Shown here: positions 1-8,100 of the stretch, one piece after another
How the letters are laid out: every line of letters begins with the position of its first letter
Numbering within the stretch: the first letter of the stretch is position 1
Source: Spyradenecus sp045634445
GTDB taxonomy: Bacteria > Verrucomicrobiota > Kiritimatiellia > RFP12 > DVOR01
Length of the DNA stretch: 8,407 nt
Assembly: GCA_045634445.1 (NCBI GenBank)
Contig: JAZRAG010000089.1
Span: forward strand, 1-8,407
Direction of reading: 5' to 3'
Translations under genes and position numbers: made by a program
The notes under the pieces: generated by a model
Database searches by the model: none
What the model was told of the DNA's origin: nothing
Seen by the model: only the letters and a program-made list of their open reading frames with translations

Positions 1-1056
1 AGCATTCTGGAGACGCGTTCGGCAGATAATAGCGTAACCGACTCAGCTGCAGCAGCCACAGCAATGGCTTGCGGTAAGCGCACTTACAATGGCGCCATCG
101 GTGTGGATGTCAATCAGACGCCCATTAAGTCCATCTCCGAACACGCCCAAATCGCCGGAAAGCGCGTTGGCATCGTGACCACCGACCTCATTACGGGCGC
201 AACGCCGAGCGGCTTCTCTGCGCACGTTTCCAAGCGTGACCACGATAAAGAGATCCTCGAACAGCAAATCGCCACCGGCTTTGACGTCTTTATGGGCGGC
301 GGCCAGAAGTACATCAATGACGACCTTAAGGCCTATCTCACGGAGCGTGGCTATTCGCTCGTCACAACGCGCGATGAAATGGCAAAAGCTGAAGGCAAGG
401 TCTTTGGGTTGTTTAGCCCTGGCATTATGACGGCGATGGTGGAGCGTCGTGCAGGCGCTGGCGCGGCAGAGCCCACGCTCACCGAAATGACGCAGAAGGC
501 AATTGACCTCTTAGATGACGATCCTGATGGTTTCTTCCTTATGGTGGAAGGTGCACAGGTCGATAAGGGAAATCACGAAAATGACTTGCCATGGGCCACC
601 TACGAACTCTTGGAATTTGACAATGCAGTGGGATATGTGCTCAATTGGGCAAAGGAACACCCCGATACGCTCGTCTTTATCGCGCCAGACCACGAAACGG
701 GCGGCATTACGCTCTTGAATGAACCCTTCGAAGGGGCTCGCGCAAAGGCCCTCGCACAGGCCACAAAGAAGGGCGCCGCAAAGCCTAACGCTTACTACAC
801 CAACTACTCGAGCACGTGGCACACGGGCGTAGACGTCTTTGTCGCAGGCAATACCTTTGATTGCCGTCCGATTCAGAACGAGAAGATGCTTGAGGCCATC
901 ATTGGCGAAACCGTAACGCCGCTCGTTGAACTCAAGGGTGAAACCGTCACTGAAAATGGCATCACGTGGCTCAACCGCTCTGACGGAAAGGTCAAATACC
1001 GCGCACAACGTGACGCAATTTACATCCGTTCCACGAATAAGTGGTATTTCTGGTAA
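1..1056 (+). CDS. Alkaline phosphatase, PhoA type (5' end outside window)
   Basis: The reading frame is open from base 1, so the start codon lies upstream and 351 residues are visible. The protein should hydrolyse phosphate monoesters in the periplasm or at the cell surface, using two zinc ions and one magnesium. The nucleophile motif VTDSAAAATA is at visible residues 12-21, with the catalytic Ser15 at bases 43-45, followed by TYNGAIGVD. Other E. coli PhoA metal-site residues are recognisable: GATP with Thr68, MVEGAQVDKGNH (Glu183, Asp188, His192), PDHETGG (Asp230, His231) and TWHTG (His274). The residue matching E. coli Asp153 is Gly66. The usual fold appears to end near residue 303. About 48 further residues follow, rich in beta-forming residues and ending in KWYFW; I do not recognise this tail. 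The internal Met at base 64 is not the start, because homology continues upstream of it. Family assignment is secure; substrate preference is unknown. Confidence 0.95.
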   Translation, partial: SILETRSADNSVTDSAAAATAMACGKRTYNGAIGVDVNQTPIKSISEHAQIAGKRVGIVTTDLITGATPSGFSAHVSKRDHDKEILEQQIATGFDVFMGGGQKYINDDLKAYLTERGYSLVTTRDEMAKAEGKVFGLFSPGIMTAMVERRAGAGAAEPTLTEMTQKAIDLLDDDPDGFFLMVEGAQVDKGNHENDLPWATYELLEFDNAVGYVLNWAKEHPDTLVFIAPDHETGGITLLNEPFEGARAKALAQATKKGAAKPNAYYTNYSSTWHTGVDVFVAGNTFDCRPIQNEKMLEAIIGETVTPLVELKGETVTENGITWLNRSDGKVKYRAQRDAIYIRSTNKWYFW

Positions 1057-1086
1057 CCCCTTTTAATGTCCAATCTAACCTGCTTC

Positions 1087-1117
1087 AAGCGCGACTTTTC
1101 GGTCGCGCTTCTCTTTT
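1087..1117 (+). terminator. Intrinsic terminator after the phosphatase gene
   Basis: A perfect 9-base-pair stem (AAGCGCGAC pairing with GTCGCGCTT) encloses a 6-base loop, TTTTCG. It is followed by CTCTTTT, an imperfect but usable U tract. It begins 30 bases after the phosphatase stop codon. It should end that transcript and separate it from the operon downstream. Two weaker hairpins lie beyond it (CTCCC/GGGAG at 1139-1166 and GGCG/CGCC at 1174-1187). I see no other signal between 1118 and 1223. Confidence 0.85.
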
Positions 1118-1223
1118 CGTCGGTTAACCCTGCAAAAGCTCCCGAACAACCTCACGAAAAAGGGAGATTTTGAGGCGAAAAACCGCCCATTTTCACTCCT
1201 CTGAAAAAAGGCACACTTTTCGC

Positions 1224-1252
1224 TTGAAATTGAGAAACGCGTGTGTTACAGT
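1224..1252 (+). promoter_or_regulatory. Probable sigma70 promoter of the macroglobulin-pbpC operon
   Basis: The -35 box TTGAAA (1224-1229) matches the consensus at five of six positions. The -10 box TACAGT (1247-1252) matches at four of six. The spacer is 17 bases, the optimal length, and a TGT triplet directly before the -10 box supplies an extended -10 element. Transcription would start near 1259 and leave a leader of about 113 bases before the ATG at 1372. This is read from the sequence only, and the exact start is inferred. Confidence 0.6.
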
Positions 1253-1301
1253 TTCATCATTCCTTACGTGTCTGTGTCTCTTCCCTACATTTGTGTGGAG
1301 A

Positions 1302-1321
1302 TTTCCGTTGAAAAACGGAGA
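1302..1321 (+). promoter_or_regulatory. GAAA-capped hairpin in the operon leader
   Basis: Bases 1302-1309 pair with 1314-1321 (eight pairs, one of them G-U) around a GAAA loop, which is a GNRA-class tetraloop. It lies about 50 bases upstream of the macroglobulin start and inside the predicted transcript. There is no U tract after it, so it is not a terminator. It could stabilise the mRNA or affect translation; that role is inference. Confidence 0.35.
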
Positions 1322-1371
1322 CTTGCAAGGCCCTCCCTATCACTATTAACCACAACTTCTGGACAAGTGTC

Positions 1372-4300
1372 ATGTTACAGAAATCAACACTCATCTCCGC
1401 CACAGTCGGAGTTGTATGGGGCGCCCTTCTCGCCTCAACTTGCGTTTACTTTATCACTCGGCCCCAAAAAGAGGAGCCCTTTTCGTATCTGCCAAAGATA
1501 ACAGAAGAGGGCCCCGCGGAGCTTCCCAAGGCTGATCCTCTCCTGCCCGAGCCCACAACCCCAACGGCCGCGCCCACAACCCCAACGGCCGCGCCTGCGA
1601 TGTTAGCATTAAAGGCAGAAGCGCAGCGTCGCACGATCGTTCTCACCTTCTCCACGAATCGCAAAGTCTTGATTAAGCCGGGCGAGAACCTCTTGGTGGA
1701 GCCCGCCGTCACCAATCTGTCCGCCTATCCGAACTATTGGAACGACACCATGATACTGAGGGGTGATTTTGAACCCGAAACCGAATATACCCTCACGCTC
1801 AAAGAAGGGATGCAGTCTATCATTGGCGAACAACTCGTAAGCGATACGGTTTTCACGGTAAAGACCTTGCCCCCAGAGCCCCATGCCAATTTCTTACTCA
1901 CACAAGGCCAAATGGCGCTCACGCCAGAGACGTCATTGCCGTTCACTTACCTCGCCTGCGACAAGCTGAAGATTGAGGTTTGGAAGGCCTTTCCCAACAA
2001 CCTTGTCCATTACGGCCAGGCGATGAGTCCAGACCATTTGATGGAATTGCACGCGAGCCATGTCTTCACACTGCCGCGCAATAACAAGAAGCCCCAAAAC
2101 GCACTCTTGCCCGTTTATGACCTCGTGAAAGGCATGCCAGGCGCCTATTGCTTTAGGGTCTTCCTTAATGAGAATGACGAAGATGACGCCGATCACTGTT
2201 TTGTCATTCTCTCCAATATTGGCGCGACGTATGCTTACGACAAGCGGGGTCTTCCCATTGTGTCGGTGCTGAACCTTGTGGATGGTTCGCCCATTGCAGA
2301 TGCATCTGCAACCCTTTATGATGACAAGTATCAATTGATCGCCTTGGGCATTTCGGATGAACTTGGGTTCGTGGAAACGACGCTTACGCCTGAAGCCGCC
2401 GAACGCAAAGGCCCCCTGACGCCGAAACGCATGATCATCACGGCAGGCGATGATATCACCCTTATGGAGATGAATTCCGAAACGTGGCATAGCGCCTATC
2501 TGCCGACTGGCATTACACGTCCCGCTTTCCCTGCTTCGATTTGGCCCGATCGTGACGCCATTCATCCTGGCGAAAAGGTGCAACTCTATGGCGTAGTGCG
2601 CGATGCGGCAGTCAAGGCCGTGAAGGACCTTCCGCTCACCCTTGAAGTCCATTCGCCCGCTAACAAGCTCTTCCTTTCGGATGAAGTGACCTCCAATCAG
2701 GATGGCTACTTCACCACCTCCTTCACAATGCCCGATGGCATCCGTGATGGTTACTACACCGTTTACTGCAAATTGGGCAAAGAGACCTTAGCCACGACCG
2801 ATCTCTACGTCGCGGACTTCACGCCCAATCATGTGCAAATTGGTCTTGAGTTCAAGGATAAACCAGAAGATCCTTGCATTCCATTGAAGTTGAGCGCGAA
2901 GACCTACTTCGGCACCACAGTCTCTCAAGGGAATGGCACCTATCAGATTAAGGCCGAGCCCGCCACCCTCCCTGAAGCGTGGAAGGGGTGGACCATTGGT
3001 ATCAACGAATCCTCCGCAACGATTGCTTCGGCCTCCTTTACGAAAGACTGCTTAGAAGAAACCATCCAGCTCACCACCCTGCGCAAGGAGATCTTACCCA
3101 TCAAACATGCGCCCATTCGCGTAACGGCCACTGTCACCTTTAGCGAACCGAACAATCGTGCAGTGGTCGACAGTGCGTCATTGACGCTCGCTCCCAAAAC
3201 GGCCTACTTGGCCATGCGTTATGACGAAGACACACAGGCTATTGCCTTCCGCCAGTTTGTTCCCGAAGGCGCAGAACCAACCGAAGCCGTCATCACCACC
3301 TTCTCCTTGGTTGAGCACCGCGCCTCTTATGAATTGGTCAAGGACTCCAATAGCGGTTGGCGTTATAAATGGGTCAGCTTTGACCAGAATGTCAAGCTCA
3401 ACGTGGATAATCCGCCCATTGATCCGAAACCTTTGACGCTCACATATGAAACGGTACAGAAGTCGGTGAGCAATTTACCGCCGGGCCACTATACCTTAAT
3501 GGCCGCCCTCAGCGATGGCACCCAGACGCGCATCTCCTTCTGGCATAACACCTCATGGGAAGGGAAGAAGTTGGGGCACACCTCCAACCTCACCTTCACC
3601 GCAGATAAACAACATTACAACCCTGGCGAAACAGCGTTGCTCACCTTCTACGCCCCAGTCAAAGGTCGCGCCATCGTAACAGGCGGTGATGATACCTTGC
3701 AGCAAGCGCTTGCCTTTGAGGTTGAGGCGGGAAAGGTGACGTTACCAATTCCGATTGCGAAAAACACGATTCACGGCACTTGGACAGTCGGTGTGACATT
3801 GGTTGCCAAGAACTTGAACACCGAGGCGCGTTACTTCGGTGTAGCAGAATTGGACGTTAGCCATGCGCACCAGAAACTCGCCGTAACGCTCGATGCGCCC
3901 AAGGTCATGCGTCCGCAGGAAACGCTCACGTTGAATCTCAATCTCACCACGCCGGCAGGTGAACCTTGTCGCGGCACGGTAGCGATCTTTGCGGTGGATG
4001 AAGCCGTCTTAAATGTGACAGGCTTTAAAACCCCTGACCCGCACACCGACATCTATTCGTACACGGGCCATCCGTTTATCTTTGGCGACCTCTATGGCAC
4101 CATCTTGCCGCAATTGCGTCTCTTGCCCGATGGCCGCATTGGCGGTGGCAAACTCTTGCAAGCGCGCCGCAAGATGGATAACTCGGTCAATGCTCAACAG
4201 CTGACGACGACCCTCATCTTGCCGTTGCAGGAGGTGGACGACAGCGGGAAGTTAACGCTTCCGATTCAGTTGCCCGACTTCAAGGGAACGCTTCGCATTA

Positions 4301-5907
4301 TGGCAGTGGCCGCCAATAAGGACATCATCGGCTCCACCAGCACGCAAGTCATTGTCCGTACACCTGCGTCTCTCAGCGTAGCTGGCGTGCGTTATGGGTG
4401 TGCAGGCGACCAAGCGGAATCCTCCTTCCGCATCATCAACCACGACCTGCCCACGAGCCCTTACACCTTAACGGTGGGTGAACACACCTTCACAGGAGAA
4501 ATCGCCACAGGTGCTACGTTGTATCATGCTGTGACCTTGCCCGTAGGTGAAAGGACCGCCACCTTGAAGATCGGCGAATTCACCACCAGCGTCACGCAGA
4601 AGGTCGCCATTCAAGATGAAGTGCCCATGCACGCAGAAGTGCAGGTGAAGGTCTTAAAGGAAGGCGAAACCTTGCCACAGGATGCCGAACTCCTATCGTC
4701 CATTCACCACATGCGTAAGCTTGCGCTTGATTGGTTGAAGGGTTACCCCTATTCGTGCACAGAGCAACTCTCCGCGTGCATATTGCCCTACACAATGAGT
4801 CAAGACCCCAATGAGCGCGTGCTTGTGAAGGCGTATTACAACCGTCTTGCTGCGCGTCTCTCTACGGCGGGCGAATTCTATTTGTGGGATGATTGCTATT
4901 ATGTGAGTGACGTCGCCTCGCTCTTTGCTAGCCAGGTCTTGATTGAAGGCGTCAATTCGGGCATTCTCTCAAAGGAACACCTGCCGAACGTCCTCACCCG
5001 TCTCTACTATATGGCCACCTCAACGAAGCCCGACGAACGCCCTCAAGCGGCCTACGCGGCCTTCTTACTCGGAGAAGCTGGCGCGCACAAACACGCCTTG
5101 CATGCCGCGCGCAACCTCCTCGTGGCCAACGAGCATGACACCGCGGGATTCGTTGCGGCTGCGACATTGGTATTGTGTGGCGCTGCAGATGAAGGCGCGC
5201 CGAAGATGAAGGCCAACCTCGCGGCCAATCCTTTCCCGAAGCCCCTCTTTACAAGCTATATGGGTCACACTGCTTCGCAGGCAATGACGCTCTACTTCGC
5301 TATCCGCGCAGGCGTCATTGATGACGCCGAGATTGATAAGCGTATCGTTCAATTGCTTGACCAACAATGGGATACCACGCAGACGTGCATGTGGGTCGCG
5401 CGTGCCCTCCAACTCTGTGAGGATCGCGATATTGAAACGCGCTATCGTCAGGCCGTTCCCACGACGCGTCTTCAGAACGATGCGCAGATTCGCGTGACCA
5501 AGCAAATCGTTGACCGCGAGGGTAATCCCATTACCACCTTAAAGCACGGTGAACTCGCCTTTGTGAAGATTCAGGTGCAGCACCCGCGGAAGTGCGACAA
5601 CTTGATTCTCTGTGACCGCTTACCAGGTGGATTGGAGTATGAAGATGCCAATCTTGCCACACGTGAAAGCGTTGAACTTCCCCAGTGGGCCCAACAGTTG
5701 ACGGCCTTTAACCTTCAATCTCAGGAAAACACAGGTGCGCAGATACGCTTCTTTGGTTCTGACGTTATGCTCTCCTTTACGCACGTTTACCCAGTTCGCG
5801 CAACCACGAAGGGCACCTTTGCCATTCCCGCGGCATTGATTGAAGACATGTATGTTCCCTCCTACAATGGCGGCCACGACCCCGTTGAAACCTTAACCAT
5901 TCAATGA
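1372..5907 (+). CDS. Bacterial alpha-2-macroglobulin with thioester motif
   Basis: This 1511-residue periplasmic protein is a broad-range protease trap. When a protease cuts its bait region the protein changes shape and an internal thioester can bind the attacker covalently. Residues 7-28 are a hydrophobic signal or membrane anchor, followed by a Pro/Thr/Ala linker (about 40-76). Residues 80-167 look like an immunoglobulin-type beta domain. Macroglobulin domains follow, with DRDAIHPGEKVQLYGVVRD at 393-411, AVDEAV at 874-879 and PDFKGTLRIMAVAA at 968-981. The thioester site YPYSCTEQ has Cys1129 and Gln1132, within a helical domain of roughly 1110-1360. A C-terminal beta domain starts near 1373. 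The length is slightly below E. coli YfhM (about 1650 residues). The start is supported by a weak ribosome site, GGACAAG, 8 bases before the ATG if spaced from GGA, and by an in-frame stop at 1309. Cys24 lies in ASTC, not a canonical lipobox, so the anchoring mode is uncertain. The stop overlaps pbpC. Confidence 0.95.
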   Translation: MLQKSTLISATVGVVWGALLASTCVYFITRPQKEEPFSYLPKITEEGPAELPKADPLLPEPTTPTAAPTTPTAAPAMLALKAEAQRRTIVLTFSTNRKVLIKPGENLLVEPAVTNLSAYPNYWNDTMILRGDFEPETEYTLTLKEGMQSIIGEQLVSDTVFTVKTLPPEPHANFLLTQGQMALTPETSLPFTYLACDKLKIEVWKAFPNNLVHYGQAMSPDHLMELHASHVFTLPRNNKKPQNALLPVYDLVKGMPGAYCFRVFLNENDEDDADHCFVILSNIGATYAYDKRGLPIVSVLNLVDGSPIADASATLYDDKYQLIALGISDELGFVETTLTPEAAERKGPLTPKRMIITAGDDITLMEMNSETWHSAYLPTGITRPAFPASIWPDRDAIHPGEKVQLYGVVRDAAVKAVKDLPLTLEVHSPANKLFLSDEVTSNQDGYFTTSFTMPDGIRDGYYTVYCKLGKETLATTDLYVADFTPNHVQIGLEFKDKPEDPCIPLKLSAKTYFGTTVSQGNGTYQIKAEPATLPEAWKGWTIGINESSATIASASFTKDCLEETIQLTTLRKEILPIKHAPIRVTATVTFSEPNNRAVVDSASLTLAPKTAYLAMRYDEDTQAIAFRQFVPEGAEPTEAVITTFSLVEHRASYELVKDSNSGWRYKWVSFDQNVKLNVDNPPIDPKPLTLTYETVQKSVSNLPPGHYTLMAALSDGTQTRISFWHNTSWEGKKLGHTSNLTFTADKQHYNPGETALLTFYAPVKGRAIVTGGDDTLQQALAFEVEAGKVTLPIPIAKNTIHGTWTVGVTLVAKNLNTEARYFGVAELDVSHAHQKLAVTLDAPKVMRPQETLTLNLNLTTPAGEPCRGTVAIFAVDEAVLNVTGFKTPDPHTDIYSYTGHPFIFGDLYGTILPQLRLLPDGRIGGGKLLQARRKMDNSVNAQQLTTTLILPLQEVDDSGKLTLPIQLPDFKGTLRIMAVAANKDIIGSTSTQVIVRTPASLSVAGVRYGCAGDQAESSFRIINHDLPTSPYTLTVGEHTFTGEIATGATLYHAVTLPVGERTATLKIGEFTTSVTQKVAIQDEVPMHAEVQVKVLKEGETLPQDAELLSSIHHMRKLALDWLKGYPYSCTEQLSACILPYTMSQDPNERVLVKAYYNRLAARLSTAGEFYLWDDCYYVSDVASLFASQVLIEGVNSGILSKEHLPNVLTRLYYMATSTKPDERPQAAYAAFLLGEAGAHKHALHAARNLLVANEHDTAGFVAAATLVLCGAADEGAPKMKANLAANPFPKPLFTSYMGHTASQAMTLYFAIRAGVIDDAEIDKRIVQLLDQQWDTTQTCMWVARALQLCEDRDIETRYRQAVPTTRLQNDAQIRVTKQIVDREGNPITTLKHGELAFVKIQVQHPRKCDNLILCDRLPGGLEYEDANLATRESVELPQWAQQLTAFNLQSQENTGAQIRFFGSDVMLSFTHVYPVRATTKGTFAIPAALIEDMYVPSYNGGHDPVETLTIQ
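1552..1593 (+). repeat. Perfect 21-base tandem duplication in the macroglobulin linker
   Basis: Two identical adjacent 21-base copies (1552-1572 and 1573-1593) encode PTTPTAA twice, at residues 61-74. The unit is a multiple of three, so gain or loss of a copy keeps the frame. It lies in the flexible Pro/Thr-rich stretch between the membrane anchor and the first folded domain, and so sets the length of the tether. Confidence 0.9.
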
Positions 5908-7952
5908 TCTTCCGCGACTTCAAACGTAATCACCGATGGTTGTGGCGAAGTGTCATCGCCATCGGTGGTGTTTGCCTCCTCGCGCTCTGTGCGTGGGAGG
6001 TGGCGCCCTATTGCGTTGAAGACCCTTTAGCCACGCTCCTCCAACGCCCCGCTGCCCAACTTTACACCGATGCGAATGGCGCTCCGCTTTACGCACAGGC
6101 TGGCTATGATGCGCAGTGGCGCTTTGATGTGACGTTAGCAGCGATCTCCGAAGATGCCATTCGCGCCACACTGATTGCAGAAGACGCGCACTTCTACGAC
6201 CATTCAGGTGTGGATTACGCGGCCTTTGCGCGCGCCTTTTGGCAAAACCTCACGGCCTTAAAGGTTGTCTCTGGCGCCTCCACGATTAGCATGCAAGTCG
6301 CCTCTCTGGCCACGGGGCGCAAACGTTCGGTTTGGCACAAGTTCTTGCAAGCGGCGCGCGCCCGCAAGATGGAGCGTCTGCATTCGAAAGAGGCGATTCT
6401 CACCGCCTATCTCAACCACGCACCCTATGGCGGTAAAATCACAGGTATTGAGGCGGCCGCGCGTTACTACTTCAATACCTCCGCACGCGAACTCACCTTC
6501 GCCGAAGCCACGCTCCTCTGCGGCCTCCCCCAACGCCCCAACGCCTTTCGCCTCGACCGTCACTTTGAAGCCGCGCGTACGCGTCAGCAACGCCTCCTCA
6601 AGATGATGGTGCGCCGTGGCTTTCTCACCGAAACACAAGCCGACGAGATCTTCCAAGCCGCAGGGGTGCGTCGCCGTGATTATAGCCAACCCGCCGACTT
6701 CCAACGACTCTCCAAGCCTGACGAAAACCTCCACGCCCTCAAAGCTGGCTATCCCATTCGCCTCACGTGGCAAGAACACGCCCTCATGCGTCTACGCCAA
6801 CAGCAAGCGCGCCTTATCAATGTCAATGATGGCGCCTGTGTGATTCTGGACCGACATGCACCCGAAAAGCCGATTGTCTACATTGGCACGCTTCACTTTG
6901 ACCATCCCCATGCAGGTCAAGTTGACGCCGCAAAGGCTTCCCGCAGCGCAGGAAGTGTCCTCAAACCCTTCTTCTATGCCGCCGCCATTCAAAGCGGACG
7001 CTTAGCACCTGCGACCCAACTCCTCGATGCGCCGCTTCGTTATCAACATTACGCGCCCACGAATTATGACGGCTCCTATCGCGGATGGGTGAGCGCCCAG
7101 GAGGCCCTCGCCGACTCGCTCAATACACCCGTGATTCGCTTGATGAGCGCCTTGGGCGAAGAACGCGTCACCGCCACCTTTGAAGCCCTCCAATTGCCCT
7201 TAGGGAAACAACCTGGACTCACCTTTGCCCTTGGTACGGGCGGCACATCGCTCTTGCAACTCGTCCACGCCTACCATCGCCTACCTGAAGTCTTCTCCCC
7301 AGAAACCGAGGTATTGCTCGCAGAGATGTTGCGTCGGCCGCTGCCGCATACGACCTTAGACGTAGCGTGGAAAACCGGCACCGCCAACAACAATACCGAC
7401 GCTTGGTGCGTAGGATGGACTCCCGATTATGTGGTAGGGGTTTGGTTTGGCAATAAAAGCGGACGCAGAAGTGAAGCCCTTGTGGGCATCGATGCCGCCG
7501 CACCCGTTGTGGGCGACCTCTTTAATCTCCTCTATGCCCAACGCACCCCACCCTTCTGGAACGCACCCGCCGCGCAACAGCACCTTTGCAAAACCACTGG
7601 CCTCCGCGCGAGTGCCCAGTGTCACGAACGTTTCACGGGCTTCGTTCATTCGCAAATCCCGCTCCAACTCTGCAACTGTGCCAGCAAACCCCTCGCGACA
7701 GCGCCCCTTATGCTCTCTCCTATCACGGCCACCTACTGCGGCGACACAGTCACCCTCCCACTCGTTTCAAGCGAAAGCATCACCCAATGGTTTCTCAATG
7801 GCGCCGCTGTCACCTCGCCCACACTCTCCCTTACCCCTGGCACCTATACCCTTCGCGCCATCGCGCGCAACCGCATTGAGATGTGCACCCTCACCATCCT
7901 CCCCAAAACTCAGGGCCCGCGTCCAATTGCACGCCTTACCCCTGCAAAATGA
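5904..7952 (+). CDS. pbpC: Penicillin-binding protein 1C (transglycosylase/transpeptidase)
   Basis: This 682-residue inner-membrane enzyme belongs to the bifunctional class that polymerises glycan strands from lipid II and cross-links stem peptides. A basic N-terminus (residues 4-15) precedes one membrane segment, about 15-32. The GT51 glycosyltransferase domain spans roughly 45-215: EDAHFYDHSG with catalytic Glu93, GASTISMQ (124-131), RKMER (154-158) and KEAILTAYLNHAPYGG (162-177). The transpeptidase domain carries SVLK with Ser351 and Lys354, SLN (405-407) and KTGT (490-493). The spaced cysteines 562, 573 and 590 and the C-terminal beta domain with QWFLNG (628-633) are typical of PBP1C. The SLN-to-KTG interval is only about 83 residues, so the protein is compact; E. 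coli PbpC has 770 residues. The ATG overlaps the macroglobulin stop as ATGA and I see no clear ribosome site of its own. Translation is therefore probably coupled, which fits a joint defence and repair role with the macroglobulin. Confidence 0.95.
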   Translation: MIFRDFKRNHRWLWRSVIAIGGVCLLALCAWEVAPYCVEDPLATLLQRPAAQLYTDANGAPLYAQAGYDAQWRFDVTLAAISEDAIRATLIAEDAHFYDHSGVDYAAFARAFWQNLTALKVVSGASTISMQVASLATGRKRSVWHKFLQAARARKMERLHSKEAILTAYLNHAPYGGKITGIEAAARYYFNTSARELTFAEATLLCGLPQRPNAFRLDRHFEAARTRQQRLLKMMVRRGFLTETQADEIFQAAGVRRRDYSQPADFQRLSKPDENLHALKAGYPIRLTWQEHALMRLRQQQARLINVNDGACVILDRHAPEKPIVYIGTLHFDHPHAGQVDAAKASRSAGSVLKPFFYAAAIQSGRLAPATQLLDAPLRYQHYAPTNYDGSYRGWVSAQEALADSLNTPVIRLMSALGEERVTATFEALQLPLGKQPGLTFALGTGGTSLLQLVHAYHRLPEVFSPETEVLLAEMLRRPLPHTTLDVAWKTGTANNNTDAWCVGWTPDYVVGVWFGNKSGRRSEALVGIDAAAPVVGDLFNLLYAQRTPPFWNAPAAQQHLCKTTGLRASAQCHERFTGFVHSQIPLQLCNCASKPLATAPLMLSPITATYCGDTVTLPLVSSESITQWFLNGAAVTSPTLSLTPGTYTLRAIARNRIEMCTLTILPKTQGPRPIARLTPAK

Positions 7953-7993
7953 GCCCCTAAAACGGACACTATAGCGGCTCTCCTCAAAAGCAC

Positions 7994-8081
7994 TTGTTGT
8001 GCACCGCAAAATGGGTTGTTTTCAAAACCAATAAGGCTTGTCTTAAAGGTCAAAAAGGCTTGTTTTCAAAATGAGGGCATC
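7994..8081 (+). repeat. Degenerate 22-base tandem repeat, A/T-rich
   Basis: Four consecutive units begin with TTGT at 7994, 8016, 8038 and 8060, exactly 22 bases apart. Units two and four share TTGTTTTCAAAA exactly. Units two and three share the ending AAGGC. A possible fifth, very diverged unit precedes them (7972-7993, ending TCAAAAGCAC). The block begins about 40 bases after the pbpC stop. The period is not a multiple of three and no frame of interest runs through it. I see no convincing terminator for pbpC here. GCAC-TTGTT-GTGC (7990-8002) and a bulged GGTT/AACC hairpin (8014-8029) are the only candidates, and both are weak. Confidence 0.65.
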
Positions 8082-8100
8082 AGACGCGCCCCTCAACGCT

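Noticed and set aside
511..1008. A 165-codon open frame on the minus strand
   Set aside because: It is antisense to the alkaline phosphatase motifs MVEGAQVDKGNH and PDHETGG, which are clearly the coding sense.
64..1056. A complete phosphatase gene starting at the ATG at base 64
   Set aside because: The frame is open to base 1 and the catalytic TDS motif lies upstream of this Met, so the gene is truncated by the window edge.
1933..2652. A 239-codon open frame on the minus strand
   Set aside because: It lies wholly inside the macroglobulin gene, whose frame shows clear family motifs on the + strand. It is an antisense shadow without recognisable domains.
7447..7974. A 175-codon + strand frame overlapping the end of pbpC
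   Set aside because: It is a Ser/Pro-rich shadow in another frame. The pbpC frame there carries the conserved cysteines and the C-terminal domain.
7953..8030. An intrinsic terminator after pbpC
   Set aside because: The only hairpins (7990-8002 and 8014-8029) have short or bulged stems and no proper U tract directly after them.
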